In this document: piece by piece, positions 9,313-18,450 of the stretch
How positions within the stretch are numbered: the stretch's first letter is position 1
Layout: each line of letters opens with the position of its first letter
Origin: Bacteroidales bacterium
GTDB lineage: Bacteria > Bacteroidota > Bacteroidia > Bacteroidales > VadinHA17
Reading direction: 5' to 3'
NCBI GenBank assembly: GCA_016709865.1
Contig: JADJLX010000005.1
Coordinates: forward strand, 496,001-560,000
DNA length: 64,000 nucleotides
Position numbers and translations under genes: made by a program
Notes under the pieces: generated by a model
Databases searched by the model: none
Told to the model about the DNA's origin: nothing
The model's input: the letters and a program-made list of their open reading frames with translations, nothing else

Positions 9313-10539
9313 TCAATCGAGTTTTTCCAGCCTGCTAAGCAGGGGTGGATGCGAATAATGAAAGAATACATATGCAGGATGCGGCATCATGTTAGAGAGG
9401 TTTTTGACAGAAAGCTTCTTCAGTGCAACAGCAAGGATTTCTGATTTGAAATATTCCTTGACAAACCGGTCAGCTGCATATTCGTTTTTCCTTGATATAT
9501 AGTTTGTCAACAATCCGATTAATAAAGATAAAGGACTATAAAGTATTCCAAAGACAATCAGTCCCATATGAAAGCTTGTGGTCCTGGATCCTAATGCTTC
9601 CGACAATGCCGGATTATTAACCATAAGTGAAAAAAGGAAAAGCATCAATCCGGTAAGAATTACAGAGAAAAGAAGTGTTATTAACACATGTTTCTTCCTG
9701 TAATGTCCTATTTCATGAGCCAGTACGGCAACTATCTCCTCTTCAGTAAGTTCCTTGTGCAAAGTATCATATAGTACAATTCTTTTCTTTGGCCCGAATC
9801 CTGAAAAATATGCATTAGCCTTGGTACTTCTCTTTGAACCGTCAATTATATAGATGTTTTTGAGTTTGAATCCGGTTTTATTTGCAAATGCTTCTATTGC
9901 TGTTCTTAAGGAACCTTCTTCAAGTGGAACTTGTTTATTGAACAGCGGTACAATAAGTTCGGAATAAAAAAGGTTGATAAAAACAGAAAAAAGTGTAATC
10001 AGACCCCATGCGTAGAGCCAGAAATTCGGACCGGATTTATAATAGAACCAGGTTATCAGTCCCAGAACAGGTGCACCTACCAATAGCGCAATAAACCACG
10101 ATTTGATATGATCTGTTATAAAGGTCCTCACACTCATAGTATTAAATCCATATTTCTTTTCAATTACAAAAGTGTCATAATAGCTGAAGGGGATATTAAT
10201 AATATCTGAGGCGAATCCTATAATACCAAAGAATATTAGTGAAATGAGCACAATATTCATTGTGAATGATCGTGCTAAACCATCAACCATTGCGAAGCCT
10301 CCGGCAATAATCATAACGAGTATTATTACCAGATTGAAAGAGGATGTCCAAAGTGAAAGAGTGTTGTTTTCTTTCTGGTAGAGCTGTGACTTCCTGTACT
10401 CCTCTTCATCGCAGATTCCTTTTAATTTAAGGGGAAGGTTTTCTGACCACATTTTGGAATTCAGATGATCAAGATATCTTTCGATAATAAAACCTGCCAC
10501 AGGAATTATGATGATAAGATAGAAGATTATATTGTCCAT
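9313..10539 (-). CDS. M48 family (Ste24/CAAX-type) membrane zinc metalloprotease
   Basis: A 408-residue integral membrane protease. It has an N-terminal membrane helix, several further hydrophobic segments (around residues 60-85, 95-115, 145-165, 170-190, 285-305 and 320-345), the zinc motif HEIGH in VAVLAHEIGHYRKKH, and a third ligand region SRKNEYAADRFVKEY. The domain order matches eukaryotic Ste24-like endopeptidases rather than the shorter HtpX. In bacteria such proteins are assumed to act in membrane protein quality control, since CAAX prenylation is not expected. It appears monocistronic, flanked by a tRNA gene and the fabG 3' side. Confidence 0.9.
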   Translation of the reverse strand: MDNIIFYLIIIIPVAGFIIERYLDHLNSKMWSENLPLKLKGICDEEEYRKSQLYQKENNTLSLWTSSFNLVIILVMIIAGGFAMVDGLARSFTMNIVLISLIFFGIIGFASDIINIPFSYYDTFVIEKKYGFNTMSVRTFITDHIKSWFIALLVGAPVLGLITWFYYKSGPNFWLYAWGLITLFSVFINLFYSELIVPLFNKQVPLEEGSLRTAIEAFANKTGFKLKNIYIIDGSKRSTKANAYFSGFGPKKRIVLYDTLHKELTEEEIVAVLAHEIGHYRKKHVLITLLFSVILTGLMLFLFSLMVNNPALSEALGSRTTSFHMGLIVFGILYSPLSLLIGLLTNYISRKNEYAADRFVKEYFKSEILAVALKKLSVKNLSNMMPHPAYVFFHYSHPPLLSRLEKLD

Positions 10540-10566
10540 TTAATGAGAGGATGGTAAAAAAAAGAA

Positions 10567-10646
10567 GCAGGGCCCCCGTTTAAAATAAGTGTGGAATAAA
10601 TATGTCTCGCTGCATTTCCTCGTGCTAAAAAGGATGGGTGCCCTGC
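10567..10646. other. Long-range inverted repeat in the fabG-protease gap
   Basis: GCAGGGC at 10567-10573 can pair with GCCCTGC at 10640-10646 across a 66-base AT-rich loop. It lies between the start of the M48 protease gene and the end of fabG, so it may be a terminator or leader structure. No known RNA family was recognised. Confidence 0.3.
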
Positions 10647-10671
10647 GGTTTCGTAAAGATAATAAATATTT

Positions 10672-11418
10672 TTAAGTTAACATACCTCCACAGACATGAA
10701 TTGTTTGTCCGGTTACATATGATGACAGATCGGAAGCGAGATATAAGCATGTATTTGCCACATCCTCAGGGGTTCCGCCCCGCCTCAAAGGAATTTTTTC
10801 AGCCCACTCTTTTTTTACATCTTCAGGTAATTTTTCTGTCATTTCAGTCAGAATAAAACCTGGAGCAATCGCATTGCATCTGATATTTCTTGAACCAACT
10901 TCTTTTGCTACGCTTTTTGTGAAGCCAAGTATGCCTGCCTTCGATGCGGAATAGTTACTCTGTCCGGCATTGCCTGATACCCCAACAACAGAGCTCATGT
11001 TTATTATGGATCCGCTTTTCTGTTTGAGCATTGTCTGCAATACAGCTTTGGTAAGATTAAATACTGACTTAAGGTTAACAGCAATAACAGCATCCCATTG
11101 GTCCTCTGTCATTCGCATAAGTAGAGTGTCTTTTGTAATTCCGGCATTATTTACAAGTATATCAACTCGCGTAAAATCCTTTACAACATCATTTATTACA
11201 CGCTGGGAATCGTCGAAACTTGCAGCATTAGAGACATAACCCTTTGCTTTAACACCCAGTTTTTCAATCTCTTTTATAGTATTCTTAAACTCTTCATCAT
11301 CAGCTATATTGGTAATTGCTATATCTGCACCTTCATGAGCAAATCTAAGAGCAATTGCTTTACCTATTCCTCTTGATGCACCTGTTATCAGGGCTGTTTT
11401 TCCTGCTAATAATCCCAT
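10672..11418 (-). CDS. fabG: 3-oxoacyl-[acyl-carrier-protein] reductase FabG
   Basis: NADPH-dependent short-chain dehydrogenase that reduces 3-oxoacyl-ACP in fatty-acid elongation. The 248 residues contain the cofactor motif TGASRGIGKAIA near residue 14, NNAGIT near residue 90, the catalytic Ser in NMSSVVG, the YSASKAG Tyr-Lys pair near residue 156, and the C-terminal GGMLT characteristic of FabG. The gene follows sucD on the same strand after a 158-base gap filled by a paired GC-rich repeat, so it probably has its own promoter. Confidence 0.92.
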   Translation of the reverse strand: MGLLAGKTALITGASRGIGKAIALRFAHEGADIAITNIADDEEFKNTIKEIEKLGVKAKGYVSNAASFDDSQRVINDVVKDFTRVDILVNNAGITKDTLLMRMTEDQWDAVIAVNLKSVFNLTKAVLQTMLKQKSGSIINMSSVVGVSGNAGQSNYSASKAGILGFTKSVAKEVGSRNIRCNAIAPGFILTEMTEKLPEDVKKEWAEKIPLRRGGTPEDVANTCLYLASDLSSYVTGQTIHVCGGMLT

Positions 11419-11441
11419 TTTGTTCTGTTTTAAAATTTTTG

Positions 11442-11449
11442 CAAATATA
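11442..11449 (-). promoter_or_regulatory. Candidate fabG -7 box
   Basis: TATATTTG on the minus strand fits TAnnTTTG and lies about 23 bases upstream of the fabG start. No good -33 box is visible because the GC-rich repeat begins only 11 bases further upstream. Confidence 0.3.
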
Positions 11450-11459
11450 AAATATTTTT

Positions 11460-11528
11460 GCCCCCATCCCCCTAAAGGGGGCTATATTGTGATTCAGATT
11501 TAACCCCCCTTTAGGGGGGCAGGGGGGC
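11460..11528. repeat. Paired GC-rich palindromic arms between sucD and fabG
   Basis: Left arm 11460-11482 (core CCCCCTAAAGGGGG) and inverted right arm 11502-11528 (core CCCCCCTTTAGGGGGG) are separated by 19 AT-rich bases. It lies 48 bases after the sucD stop. The arms can pair with one another and each can also fold on itself. Confidence 0.8.
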
Positions 11529-11576
11529 AAATAGACGCAAATGTTAATATAATTATTTATTAATCAATTAAATACA

Positions 11577-12452
11577 TTATTTAGCCATTAATACTTTTGC
11601 TACTGTTGCACCGATTTCAGCAGGTGATTCAACTACATGAATGCCGCACTTTTTCATAATCTCCATTTTGGCAGATGCAGTATCATCCTTTCCGCCAATG
11701 ATTGCACCGGCATGTCCCATTCTGCGACCCTTTGGTGCCGTTTGTCCGGCAATAAAACCTATTACAGGCTTGGTGCTGTGATCCTTTATCCATAAAGCAG
11801 CCTCATTCTCCATGCTTCCCCCTATTTCGCCTATGACTACGATTGCTTTTGTTTCATCATCATTCATCATCAGTTTTACTGCATCAAGAGTTGTGGTTCC
11901 TACAATAGGATCGCCACCGATTCCAATGCAGGTTGACTGTCCCAGTCCCATCTTTGTAACCTGGTCAACAGCTTCATAGGTAAGAGTTCCGGACCTTGAA
12001 ATAATCCCTACAGTCCCTTTTCTGTGTATAAATCCGGGCATAATCCCGACCTTTGCTTCACCGGGAGTAATAATACCAGGACAATTTGGTCCTATTAACC
12101 TGCAATCGAACGATTTAAGGTACTCTTTTACAATAACCATATCTGATACAGGGATCCCTTCAGTTATTGTCACAATAAGTTTGATTCCTCCATTTGCTGC
12201 TTCCATAATTGCATCAGCGCCAAATGATGGTGGTACGAATATCACTGAGATTTCAGCACCTGCAGCATCTACGGCTTCCCTGACTGTATTGAAAACAGGA
12301 AGGTCGAGATGCTTCTGACCACCTTTACCGGGAGTTACTCCACCTACAACTTTAGTCCCGTACTCAATCATTTGAGTGGCATGAAAAGTGCCCTCTGTTC
12401 CGGTGAATCCCTGGACTATAACTTTAGAGTTTCTGTTTAAAAGAATGCTCAT
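11577..12452 (-). CDS. sucD: Succinate-CoA ligase (ADP/GDP-forming) alpha subunit
   Basis: Alpha subunit of succinyl-CoA synthetase, which interconverts succinyl-CoA and succinate with substrate-level phosphorylation in the citric acid cycle. The 291 residues show the CoA-binding N-terminal domain ([29 protein letters not shown]), the [12 protein letters not shown] motif and the phosphohistidine region [12 protein letters not shown] near residue 245. No sucC beta-subunit gene is adjacent: fabG lies downstream and a divergent AraC regulator upstream. The partner must be encoded elsewhere. Confidence 0.95.
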   Translation of the reverse strand: MSILLNRNSKVIVQGFTGTEGTFHATQMIEYGTKVVGGVTPGKGGQKHLDLPVFNTVREAVDAAGAEISVIFVPPSFGADAIMEAANGGIKLIVTITEGIPVSDMVIVKEYLKSFDCRLIGPNCPGIITPGEAKVGIMPGFIHRKGTVGIISRSGTLTYEAVDQVTKMGLGQSTCIGIGGDPIVGTTTLDAVKLMMNDDETKAIVVIGEIGGSMENEAALWIKDHSTKPVIGFIAGQTAPKGRRMGHAGAIIGGKDDTASAKMEIMKKCGIHVVESPAEIGATVAKVLMAK

Positions 12453-12492
12453 AAATATCAGATATTAAGTAATTTGTTTGCGTTTTGTTCTG

Positions 12493-12500
12493 CAAAACTA
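12493..12500 (-). promoter_or_regulatory. Candidate sucD -7 box
   Basis: TAGTTTTG on the minus strand fits TAnnTTTG, about 40 bases upstream of the sucD ATG. The nearest TTTG upstream (complement of 12527-12530) is 26 bases away, too far for a standard -33 box. Confidence 0.35.
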
Positions 12501-12566
12501 ATATAGTTAAGCCTAAACTTAAGGTTCAAAAATACCGAATAATTATCGGCTTTTCGTTATATTTGA

Positions 12567-13709
12567 GTGATAATTATCATATCCATAATCGTGAATATCG
12601 ATCCAGTATTATATATCGGAATTTCACAATCATTCTTTGCAGGATTACTTATTTCTACCAAGAAGCCATTTACAATAGCTAACAGACTAATGGCCTCATG
12701 GCTTTTTCTTATCTGTTCTGAGATGCTTTTTACCCTTGTAAACAATAAGCTTCTGGAAATATATTCTTTTCCTGTTGTTGCTTTTACTTATGGCCCGTTG
12801 CTTTATTTATATGTAAAGTACATGACACGTCCGGATATGAAGTTCAACTGGTTTGCCCTTTTTCACTTTATACCTTTTGTTATCTTCCTGACAGTATCTG
12901 TCATTTTCAGAGCACAGCCGCTGCTTGAGGATCTGAAGAGCTTTTTTGTACGCGATAGATTTATATCACTCAGGATAGTATATGGATTCAGCTTCTTTCT
13001 GTCTGTCACAGCTTACAGCATCCTTGCCTTTATTGAGATAAAGCGGCACCAGAATAACCTTATGAATCTGGTTTCCTACACTTCAGGTATACTTACGCTT
13101 AACTGGCTGAAAATTATTTCTGTCAGTTTTTATGCTGCCTATTTCATACTGTTTATTCTTGGCGGATTAAATATGCTTGGTAACTATATACCTTTTGACC
13201 CCTATTTTGTAATATTTGGATTTATCACACTCTTTTCATTTGTGTACAGTTTTTATGCTATCAGGCAGCCTGTGATTTTTGGTCAGGAGCTGAAACCTGA
13301 GCCTGTTGATAAGACGGAACAGGAGAAATACGTAAAAAGTGGTCTGAAGGAAGAGCAGGCAAACAAATACCTCAGAAATCTTATTTCTTTCGTGGAAGAA
13401 AAGAAGCCATATCTTGACCGTGATCTTACCATTCAGGATCTCTCAGCAATGACATCTATTCCCCGGCATTATATTACCCAGATTCTTAATGAAAAACATA
13501 AAAAGAACTTTTTCACTTTTATCAATGAATACAGGGTAAAAGAAGTTATTGAAAGATTTTCAGATCACCGGTATAACAATTATACAATTCTTGCAATTGC
13601 TTTTGATGCCGGATTCAATTCCAAGACAACTTTTAATTCTATCTTCAAGAGCCATACAGGTTTAACTCCCCGGGAGTACAGGGAGAAAGCATCAGGTATT
13701 TCTGCATAG
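12567..13709 (+). CDS. Membrane-anchored AraC-family transcriptional regulator
   Basis: A 380-residue regulator. The N-terminal 230 residues are very hydrophobic, with about seven predicted membrane helices (for example around FIPFVIFLTVSVIF and PYFVIFGFITLFSFVYSF). The C-terminal 100 residues are an AraC-type double helix-turn-helix, with LTIQDLSAMTSIPRHYITQI and the C-terminal helix FNSKTTFNSIFKSHTGLTPREYR. This architecture is common in Bacteroidota; the signal sensed is unknown. The frame opens with GTG at 12567, but a second GTG at 12591 (MNIDPVLYIG) resembles related starts better. It is divergent from sucD and lies 109 bases before an envelope gene trio that it could control. Confidence 0.85.
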   Translation: MIIIISIIVNIDPVLYIGISQSFFAGLLISTKKPFTIANRLMASWLFLICSEMLFTLVNNKLLEIYSFPVVAFTYGPLLYLYVKYMTRPDMKFNWFALFHFIPFVIFLTVSVIFRAQPLLEDLKSFFVRDRFISLRIVYGFSFFLSVTAYSILAFIEIKRHQNNLMNLVSYTSGILTLNWLKIISVSFYAAYFILFILGGLNMLGNYIPFDPYFVIFGFITLFSFVYSFYAIRQPVIFGQELKPEPVDKTEQEKYVKSGLKEEQANKYLRNLISFVEEKKPYLDRDLTIQDLSAMTSIPRHYITQILNEKHKKNFFTFINEYRVKEVIERFSDHRYNNYTILAIAFDAGFNSKTTFNSIFKSHTGLTPREYREKASGISA

Positions 13710-13751
13710 AAAGTCCTGCCCGACAGGCACGAACAACAACTTTGCAAACCA

Positions 13752-13774
13752 TTGGTCCGGCACAGCCGGATCAG
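13752..13774. other. Stable hairpin between the AraC gene and the envelope trio
   Basis: TCCGGC-ACA-GCCGGA at 13756-13770, with weaker pairing extending to 13752-13774. It lies about 43 bases after the AraC stop and 45 bases before the outer-membrane protein start. No T-run follows, so it could be a terminator or a leader structure. Confidence 0.4.
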
Positions 13775-13818
13775 ACTAATTTCTGGTTCATATCCGGTTC
13801 CTTTGCATAAAAAACAAA

Positions 13819-15222
13819 ATGATTCTTTTGCGAAGTTCAACAATTGGATTATTCTTAATTCTCCGGCTGTCACTTGTAATATACGCACAGGAAATTACAT
13901 CTGGAGAAAGTGCCGGGAATCAGAAACTAATAAACTTGTCAGGTTTTGTCAGGGCAGGTCTATATTCCGGGATAGATCATGGAGACAGGAATAAACCATA
14001 TGTCTCCAGTGCATTTTCAGATTTAGGAGTGATGATGGAAGCCGGCAATGGCCTTAATTTTAAGGCTTTTGCTGATATGCGGTTCAGATATGGTGCGGAA
14101 TTTCTGGAACCGGTAAGTTTTCTTGATTTAAAGGAAGCCTGGGTTCGGTTTTATGGAAAAAAGTGGGATCTGTCAGCCGGTCAAAAGATTATAAAGTGGG
14201 GAAAAGCCGATTTTACAAGTACAAACTCCAGATTAAGCCCGCAAAATCTTCTTTCGCGTTCACCTGACCGTGAAGATATTGATATGGGTAATCTCCTCTC
14301 CTCTTTCAACTGGTATCCCTCGGAGAATATTAATATTGAAGCTGTTGCGGTTCCGTATTACAAGTCATCAGTATTAATTATTGATCCGATTCCTTTACCT
14401 GAAAATGTAACTATCGATCAGATCCGATCACTAGTTACGGACAAAGAAATGTTCAGTTATGGTTTCAGAGCAGATATACACCTGTCAAACATTGACTGGG
14501 CGCTATCATGGTATGATGGTTACGATCCGATGGCTGGTATTTCCCTTTCCGATTTCAGACTTGATATGACAGGACCAATTCCTTCAACTTATACTGAGTT
14601 GAAAATGACTCCTTACAAAACCAGAGCACTTGGACTTGATTTTGAAACAACCTTAGGAAGTTTTGGTCTCAGAGGAGAGGCGGCGTGGTCTGACCCTCAC
14701 CTTTCATCGTTAGTCGATGAGCATGTTCCTTTACCTGAACTAAAATGGGTTATCGGAACTGACTGCTCGACAGGTAACTGGAGAATAGCCGGTGAATATT
14801 CAGGAAAGCGTGTGAATCATTTCACAGAGCCGGATGTACAGCCGTTAATTGGCAGTGAACCTGATTATCAGCTTCTTGCTCAACTGATGGCAGATCCGGG
14901 TTTTAATTTGCCGGAGTATGTAAGGCAGCAGGTTGGCTCATTCAATCGTCTGTACAATTACCAGCTTGAAAGATATTATCATTCAGGAGCCTTAAGGATA
15001 GAAACTGACTTTGCTTACGGAAAGCTAATGCCATCAGTATTATCAATCTACAATTTTACATCGCATGATTTTCTTTTACTTCCTGAATTAAGGTTTAAAC
15101 CTACAGATGGGTTGACTATTACCGCGGGAGCTGAATATTACAGCGGTATAAAGGGTTCTCTTTATGATATTACAGACGATTTTATGAATTCGGTTTATAT
15201 TTCCATAAGAGTAGATTTCTGA
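13819..15222 (+). CDS. Outer-membrane beta-barrel protein (DUF1302-like)
   Basis: A 467-residue exported protein. A signal peptide is visible at the N-terminus (MILLRSSTIGLFLILRLSLV, then IYAQ). The mature part is rich in alternating, aromatic beta strands and ends in YISIRVDF, the terminal Phe expected of BAM-inserted barrels. The AGQKIIKWGKADFTSTNSRL region recalls the DUF1302/alginate-export type of barrel, but I cannot assign the family firmly. It is followed after 4 bases by an MMPL transporter and then a LolA-like protein, so the three probably form an envelope lipid or lipoprotein transport unit. Confidence 0.75.
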   Translation: MILLRSSTIGLFLILRLSLVIYAQEITSGESAGNQKLINLSGFVRAGLYSGIDHGDRNKPYVSSAFSDLGVMMEAGNGLNFKAFADMRFRYGAEFLEPVSFLDLKEAWVRFYGKKWDLSAGQKIIKWGKADFTSTNSRLSPQNLLSRSPDREDIDMGNLLSSFNWYPSENINIEAVAVPYYKSSVLIIDPIPLPENVTIDQIRSLVTDKEMFSYGFRADIHLSNIDWALSWYDGYDPMAGISLSDFRLDMTGPIPSTYTELKMTPYKTRALGLDFETTLGSFGLRGEAAWSDPHLSSLVDEHVPLPELKWVIGTDCSTGNWRIAGEYSGKRVNHFTEPDVQPLIGSEPDYQLLAQLMADPGFNLPEYVRQQVGSFNRLYNYQLERYYHSGALRIETDFAYGKLMPSVLSIYNFTSHDFLLLPELRFKPTDGLTITAGAEYYSGIKGSLYDITDDFMNSVYISIRVDF

Positions 15223-15226
15223 AAGC

Positions 15227-17569
15227 ATGACAGAGCTAATAATTAGATTCAGGTGGCTGATTATTGTCATCTCCCTGGCACTTGGCGGCTTTTTCGGATT
15301 ATTGATTCCATTTGCTGAAACCGATCCGGATATCAGGAACTATGTACCTGCAGAAATGAATTCAAGGATCGAGACTGACAAGATAGAGAGCGAGTTTGGA
15401 GTTCAGGATATGGTTGTCATTATCTTCTCTGACAGTTCTATTCTAAGTGAGGAGAACCTTAAACAGATAAAAGCAATCGATCGCGATCTCGCAAAGCTAA
15501 AAGGTATCTCAGACCGTCTTTCACCATTTACAATAAGGGGCATAAAGGGAGAAGACGGGATGATGGTAGCAGAGAAGCTTATTGAAAGCATACCTGTTGA
15601 AACCGCTGAAGTAAAAGAACTTACTGATCGTGTCCTCAATAACAGATTTGCCCGTGATATTGTCATATCTTCTGACATGACAACTGCCTCAATAACAGCA
15701 ACAATTGACAGCAGGATTCCTGAATTTGAAACTCTTGCCGGAATTGATTCTGTAATCAGAGAACATCCGGGAAGAACAAAAATAGCTAAAGGCGGCCTGC
15801 CATATATCAGGAGGCATATAATGGAAGATGTCAGAAGGGACGGACTGCTTCTTGTTCCGGCAGCTCTGGTGATTATGTTGCTTGTTCTCAAGCTTACCCT
15901 TGGCGACTGGAGAAGCGTATTTATGCCCTTCTCGGTTGTTCTGATTTCCACTTTGATAAGTATGGGAATGATTCCGCTTCTTGGATGGAAAATGTCTATA
16001 ATGACTCTGCTGGTTCCTATTATTCTTATAGCAGTAGCTAATAATTATGGAATTTATCTTGTTGCGAGATACCAGGAAATAAGAAAACAAAACAGTGCAA
16101 TTTCAAATTATTCTTTGATCAGTGAACTACTGGGTTCGCTTAATATGCCAATTCTTTTCAGCGGTTTAACAACTATAGCAGGGATTCTCGGACTGTTAAC
16201 ACATTCTATTATTCCTGCGAGAAGGGTAGGTATACTGGGAGCTTCGGGAGTGACAATAGCTCTTGTGATGAGTCTTACTCTTATACCTGCGTTTATTTAT
16301 CTGAGAAGCTCCAGGAAAACCGGACTAATAAAAAGTAAAGTAAGAAAAAATACAAGTGAGATTTTCCTTGCCAGACTTTCCGGAATAATTATTAACTATC
16401 CACGGAGCATACTTATTGTTTCTGTATTATTAACTGTCATTATCTCTTCAGGAATTTTGCTACTGAAGACTGATACGAACCAGGAAAACTATTTTCCAAA
16501 AAAGCATCCTGTCAGACTTGCTTCGAATATAATTAATGAAAAATTCGGAGGATCCCAGACAATCTCTGTTATGGTTTCCGGCGATATTAAGAGTCCCGAA
16601 GTATTAAAGGCTATCGACAATTTGACATTACAGATGGAGAGCCAGAAAGGTGTAGGTACCGTATTTTCAATATCACAGGCTGTCAGAGAGATGAGCAAGG
16701 CAATTTTTGATAAAGGAGAAGATGGTTATGACAAAATTCCCGATTCAGGCAACGCGATTGCCCAGATGTTTGAACTGTATAATATGAGTGGTGATCAGGA
16801 TGATTTTAAACAGATCATGAACTCTGACAATACAAAAGCTCACATATTGATAAGACTTGCAGAGCCTGACAATAAAATTATCACTGAAGTGAGTAATAAA
16901 ATTGCTCTACTTACCCGGGATTTCCCTGCTGAAGTGACTATCGGCGGTTATGCTATTATTATGTCTGATTTTGCAGGATCAGTAATCAGAGGTCAGCTGA
17001 AATCACTTTTGTTTGCTCTTCTTACGGTATTCATTCTTCTGGCAATAATCTTCAAATCATTTAAGGGAGGACTGATTGGTTCAATACCCCTTGCAACTTC
17101 AATTGTTATTCTGTTTGGATTTATGGGACTGACAGGCATTGCCCTTGATGCAGCCACCGCTCTTTTGACCTCAATTATGATCGGAGTTGGTGTGGACTTT
17201 ACTATTCAATATGTCTGGTGTTTCAACTCATATTTCAGTAAAGGATTATCTCATTCAGATGCTACTGAAGCTGCAATCCGGACTATTGGCCGCAGTATAA
17301 TAATAAACGCAGCAAGTGTAATGGCAGGATTCTCTGTACTGATGCTGTCAGGATTTACTTCTATCAGATTCTTTGGATATCTGGTATTAATCTCCATTGG
17401 CGCCTGCCTCATTGGTGCCATACTTATCATTCCTTCTTTTATAATGGTATTCAGGCCAAAATTTGCAGGTAAAGAATTCTTAAAACTTAATAAACAAAGT
17501 GATGAAGACAAAAATTTTAGCATTATTACTGCTTCTTCCGATATACCAGGCAGCGGCACAAGAGCCTGA
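15227..17569 (+). CDS. MMPL/RND-family membrane transporter
   Basis: A 780-residue inner-membrane transporter with two repeats of one membrane helix, a large periplasmic domain and five helices (first helix near residue 10, five helices around residues 210-355; second helix near 390, five helices around 590-745). Single-polypeptide RND proteins of this size without MFP and TolC partners are the MMPL group, which typically move lipids. The second-half helix four carries MIGVGVDFTIQYVW, the conserved GxxxD signature of the proton relay. Its neighbours, an outer-membrane barrel and a LolA-like periplasmic protein, suggest a hydrophobic cargo delivered across the envelope. Confidence 0.88.
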   Translation: MTELIIRFRWLIIVISLALGGFFGLLIPFAETDPDIRNYVPAEMNSRIETDKIESEFGVQDMVVIIFSDSSILSEENLKQIKAIDRDLAKLKGISDRLSPFTIRGIKGEDGMMVAEKLIESIPVETAEVKELTDRVLNNRFARDIVISSDMTTASITATIDSRIPEFETLAGIDSVIREHPGRTKIAKGGLPYIRRHIMEDVRRDGLLLVPAALVIMLLVLKLTLGDWRSVFMPFSVVLISTLISMGMIPLLGWKMSIMTLLVPIILIAVANNYGIYLVARYQEIRKQNSAISNYSLISELLGSLNMPILFSGLTTIAGILGLLTHSIIPARRVGILGASGVTIALVMSLTLIPAFIYLRSSRKTGLIKSKVRKNTSEIFLARLSGIIINYPRSILIVSVLLTVIISSGILLLKTDTNQENYFPKKHPVRLASNIINEKFGGSQTISVMVSGDIKSPEVLKAIDNLTLQMESQKGVGTVFSISQAVREMSKAIFDKGEDGYDKIPDSGNAIAQMFELYNMSGDQDDFKQIMNSDNTKAHILIRLAEPDNKIITEVSNKIALLTRDFPAEVTIGGYAIIMSDFAGSVIRGQLKSLLFALLTVFILLAIIFKSFKGGLIGSIPLATSIVILFGFMGLTGIALDAATALLTSIMIGVGVDFTIQYVWCFNSYFSKGLSHSDATEAAIRTIGRSIIINAASVMAGFSVLMLSGFTSIRFFGYLVLISIGACLIGAILIIPSFIMVFRPKFAGKEFLKLNKQSDEDKNFSIITASSDIPGSGTRA

Positions 17570-18272
17570 TGCCTCAGGTATAATGGACAAAAGCAGGGAA
17601 TTAAGTATGGCAGGTTCGATGAGTGCAAATATTAACCTTACCATCCTAGAAAAGAACGGCACAACACGATCCAGAACAATCTCAATGACAACCAGGAGTT
17701 ACCCTGAGAGACAGGAAAAAAGATTTATAAAATTTTTAGAACCCGCTGATGTCAGAGGCACAGCTATGCTAATCATTGATAACAGCAACAGTGCAGATGA
17801 GATGTGGATCTATTTACCGGCACTAAAGAAAACAAGGAGAATTGTAAGCTCCGAAAAAGGTAAAAGTTTTATGAGTTCTGAATTTTCAAATGCCGATATG
17901 AGTTCCCCTGCACCGGCAGATTTTACAAATAAGCATATGGAAGGATCTGGAAAAAACGGTAAATGGATTATAGAAAGCAGACCGGTAAACGAAGACAAAG
18001 CTGATGAGTATGGCTATTCAAGGAAGATAAGCTACTTGATGATGGAAAAGTATCAGATTGAAAAAATGGAGTTTTATAATTTTGATAATGAGCTATTTAA
18101 AATAATTGAGATCAAGAGTGTTTATCCCCTTCAGGATGGAAAATACCTGGTAAAAGAAATGACTGCAGAAAATATCATAACAAAAAGAAAATCAGTGATT
18201 TTAATGACTAAAATTATTGAGGGAGCCAAGGTTGATGACTCGGTATTTAGCTTACAGAATCTCGAAAGGTGA
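17502..18272 (+). CDS. LolA-like outer-membrane lipoprotein-sorting family protein
   Basis: A 256-residue exported protein with a clear signal peptide (MKTKILALLLLLPIYQAAAQ). The mature protein, with RTISMTTRSYPERQEKRFIKFLEPADVRGTAMLI and DEMWIYLPALKKTRRI, resembles the LolA/LppX-fold 'outer membrane lipoprotein-sorting' proteins that accompany MMPL transporters. It likely carries a hydrophobic ligand through the periplasm. ATG at 17502 overlaps the end of the transporter gene by 68 bases, so its whole signal peptide is encoded in the overlap. A GTG directly precedes the ATG. The overlap suggests translational coupling. Confidence 0.8.
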   Translation: MKTKILALLLLLPIYQAAAQEPDASGIMDKSRELSMAGSMSANINLTILEKNGTTRSRTISMTTRSYPERQEKRFIKFLEPADVRGTAMLIIDNSNSADEMWIYLPALKKTRRIVSSEKGKSFMSSEFSNADMSSPAPADFTNKHMEGSGKNGKWIIESRPVNEDKADEYGYSRKISYLMMEKYQIEKMEFYNFDNELFKIIEIKSVYPLQDGKYLVKEMTAENIITKRKSVILMTKIIEGAKVDDSVFSLQNLER

Positions 18273-18281
18273 GATTTTATC

Positions 18282-18370
18282 AGCCACCAAGGCACGAAGA
18301 CACAAAGTAGCACCAATTCTTAATTAAGGAATGTCTTGGTGAACCTTTGTGCATTGGCGTCTTCGTGGCT
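18282..18370. repeat. Inverted array of about 12-base words (CACGAAG type)
   Basis: The left arm GCCACCAAGGCACGAAGAC with ACAAAG and the inverted right arm (CTTGGTG, CTTTGTGC, CTTCGTGGC) flank about 40 bases. The words are degenerate copies of C(A)CNAAG. It occupies most of the gap between the LolA-like gene and mnmE. Comparable arrays lie at 35972, 49547 and 52135. Confidence 0.7.
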
Positions 18371-18423
18371 ATTAAAATTTGGCATAAACCAAGAGCTCAC
18401 AGTTTCTCTTCAATTAAGTTTCA

Positions 18424-18431
18424 TACATTTG
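18424..18431 (+). promoter_or_regulatory. Candidate mnmE -7 box
   Basis: TACATTTG fits TAnnTTTG and ends 19 bases before the mnmE ATG. Only a TTTC at 18403-18406 is available as a -33 box (17-base spacing). Confidence 0.35.
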
Positions 18432-18450
18432 CTTAAGATTTAAATGCAAA

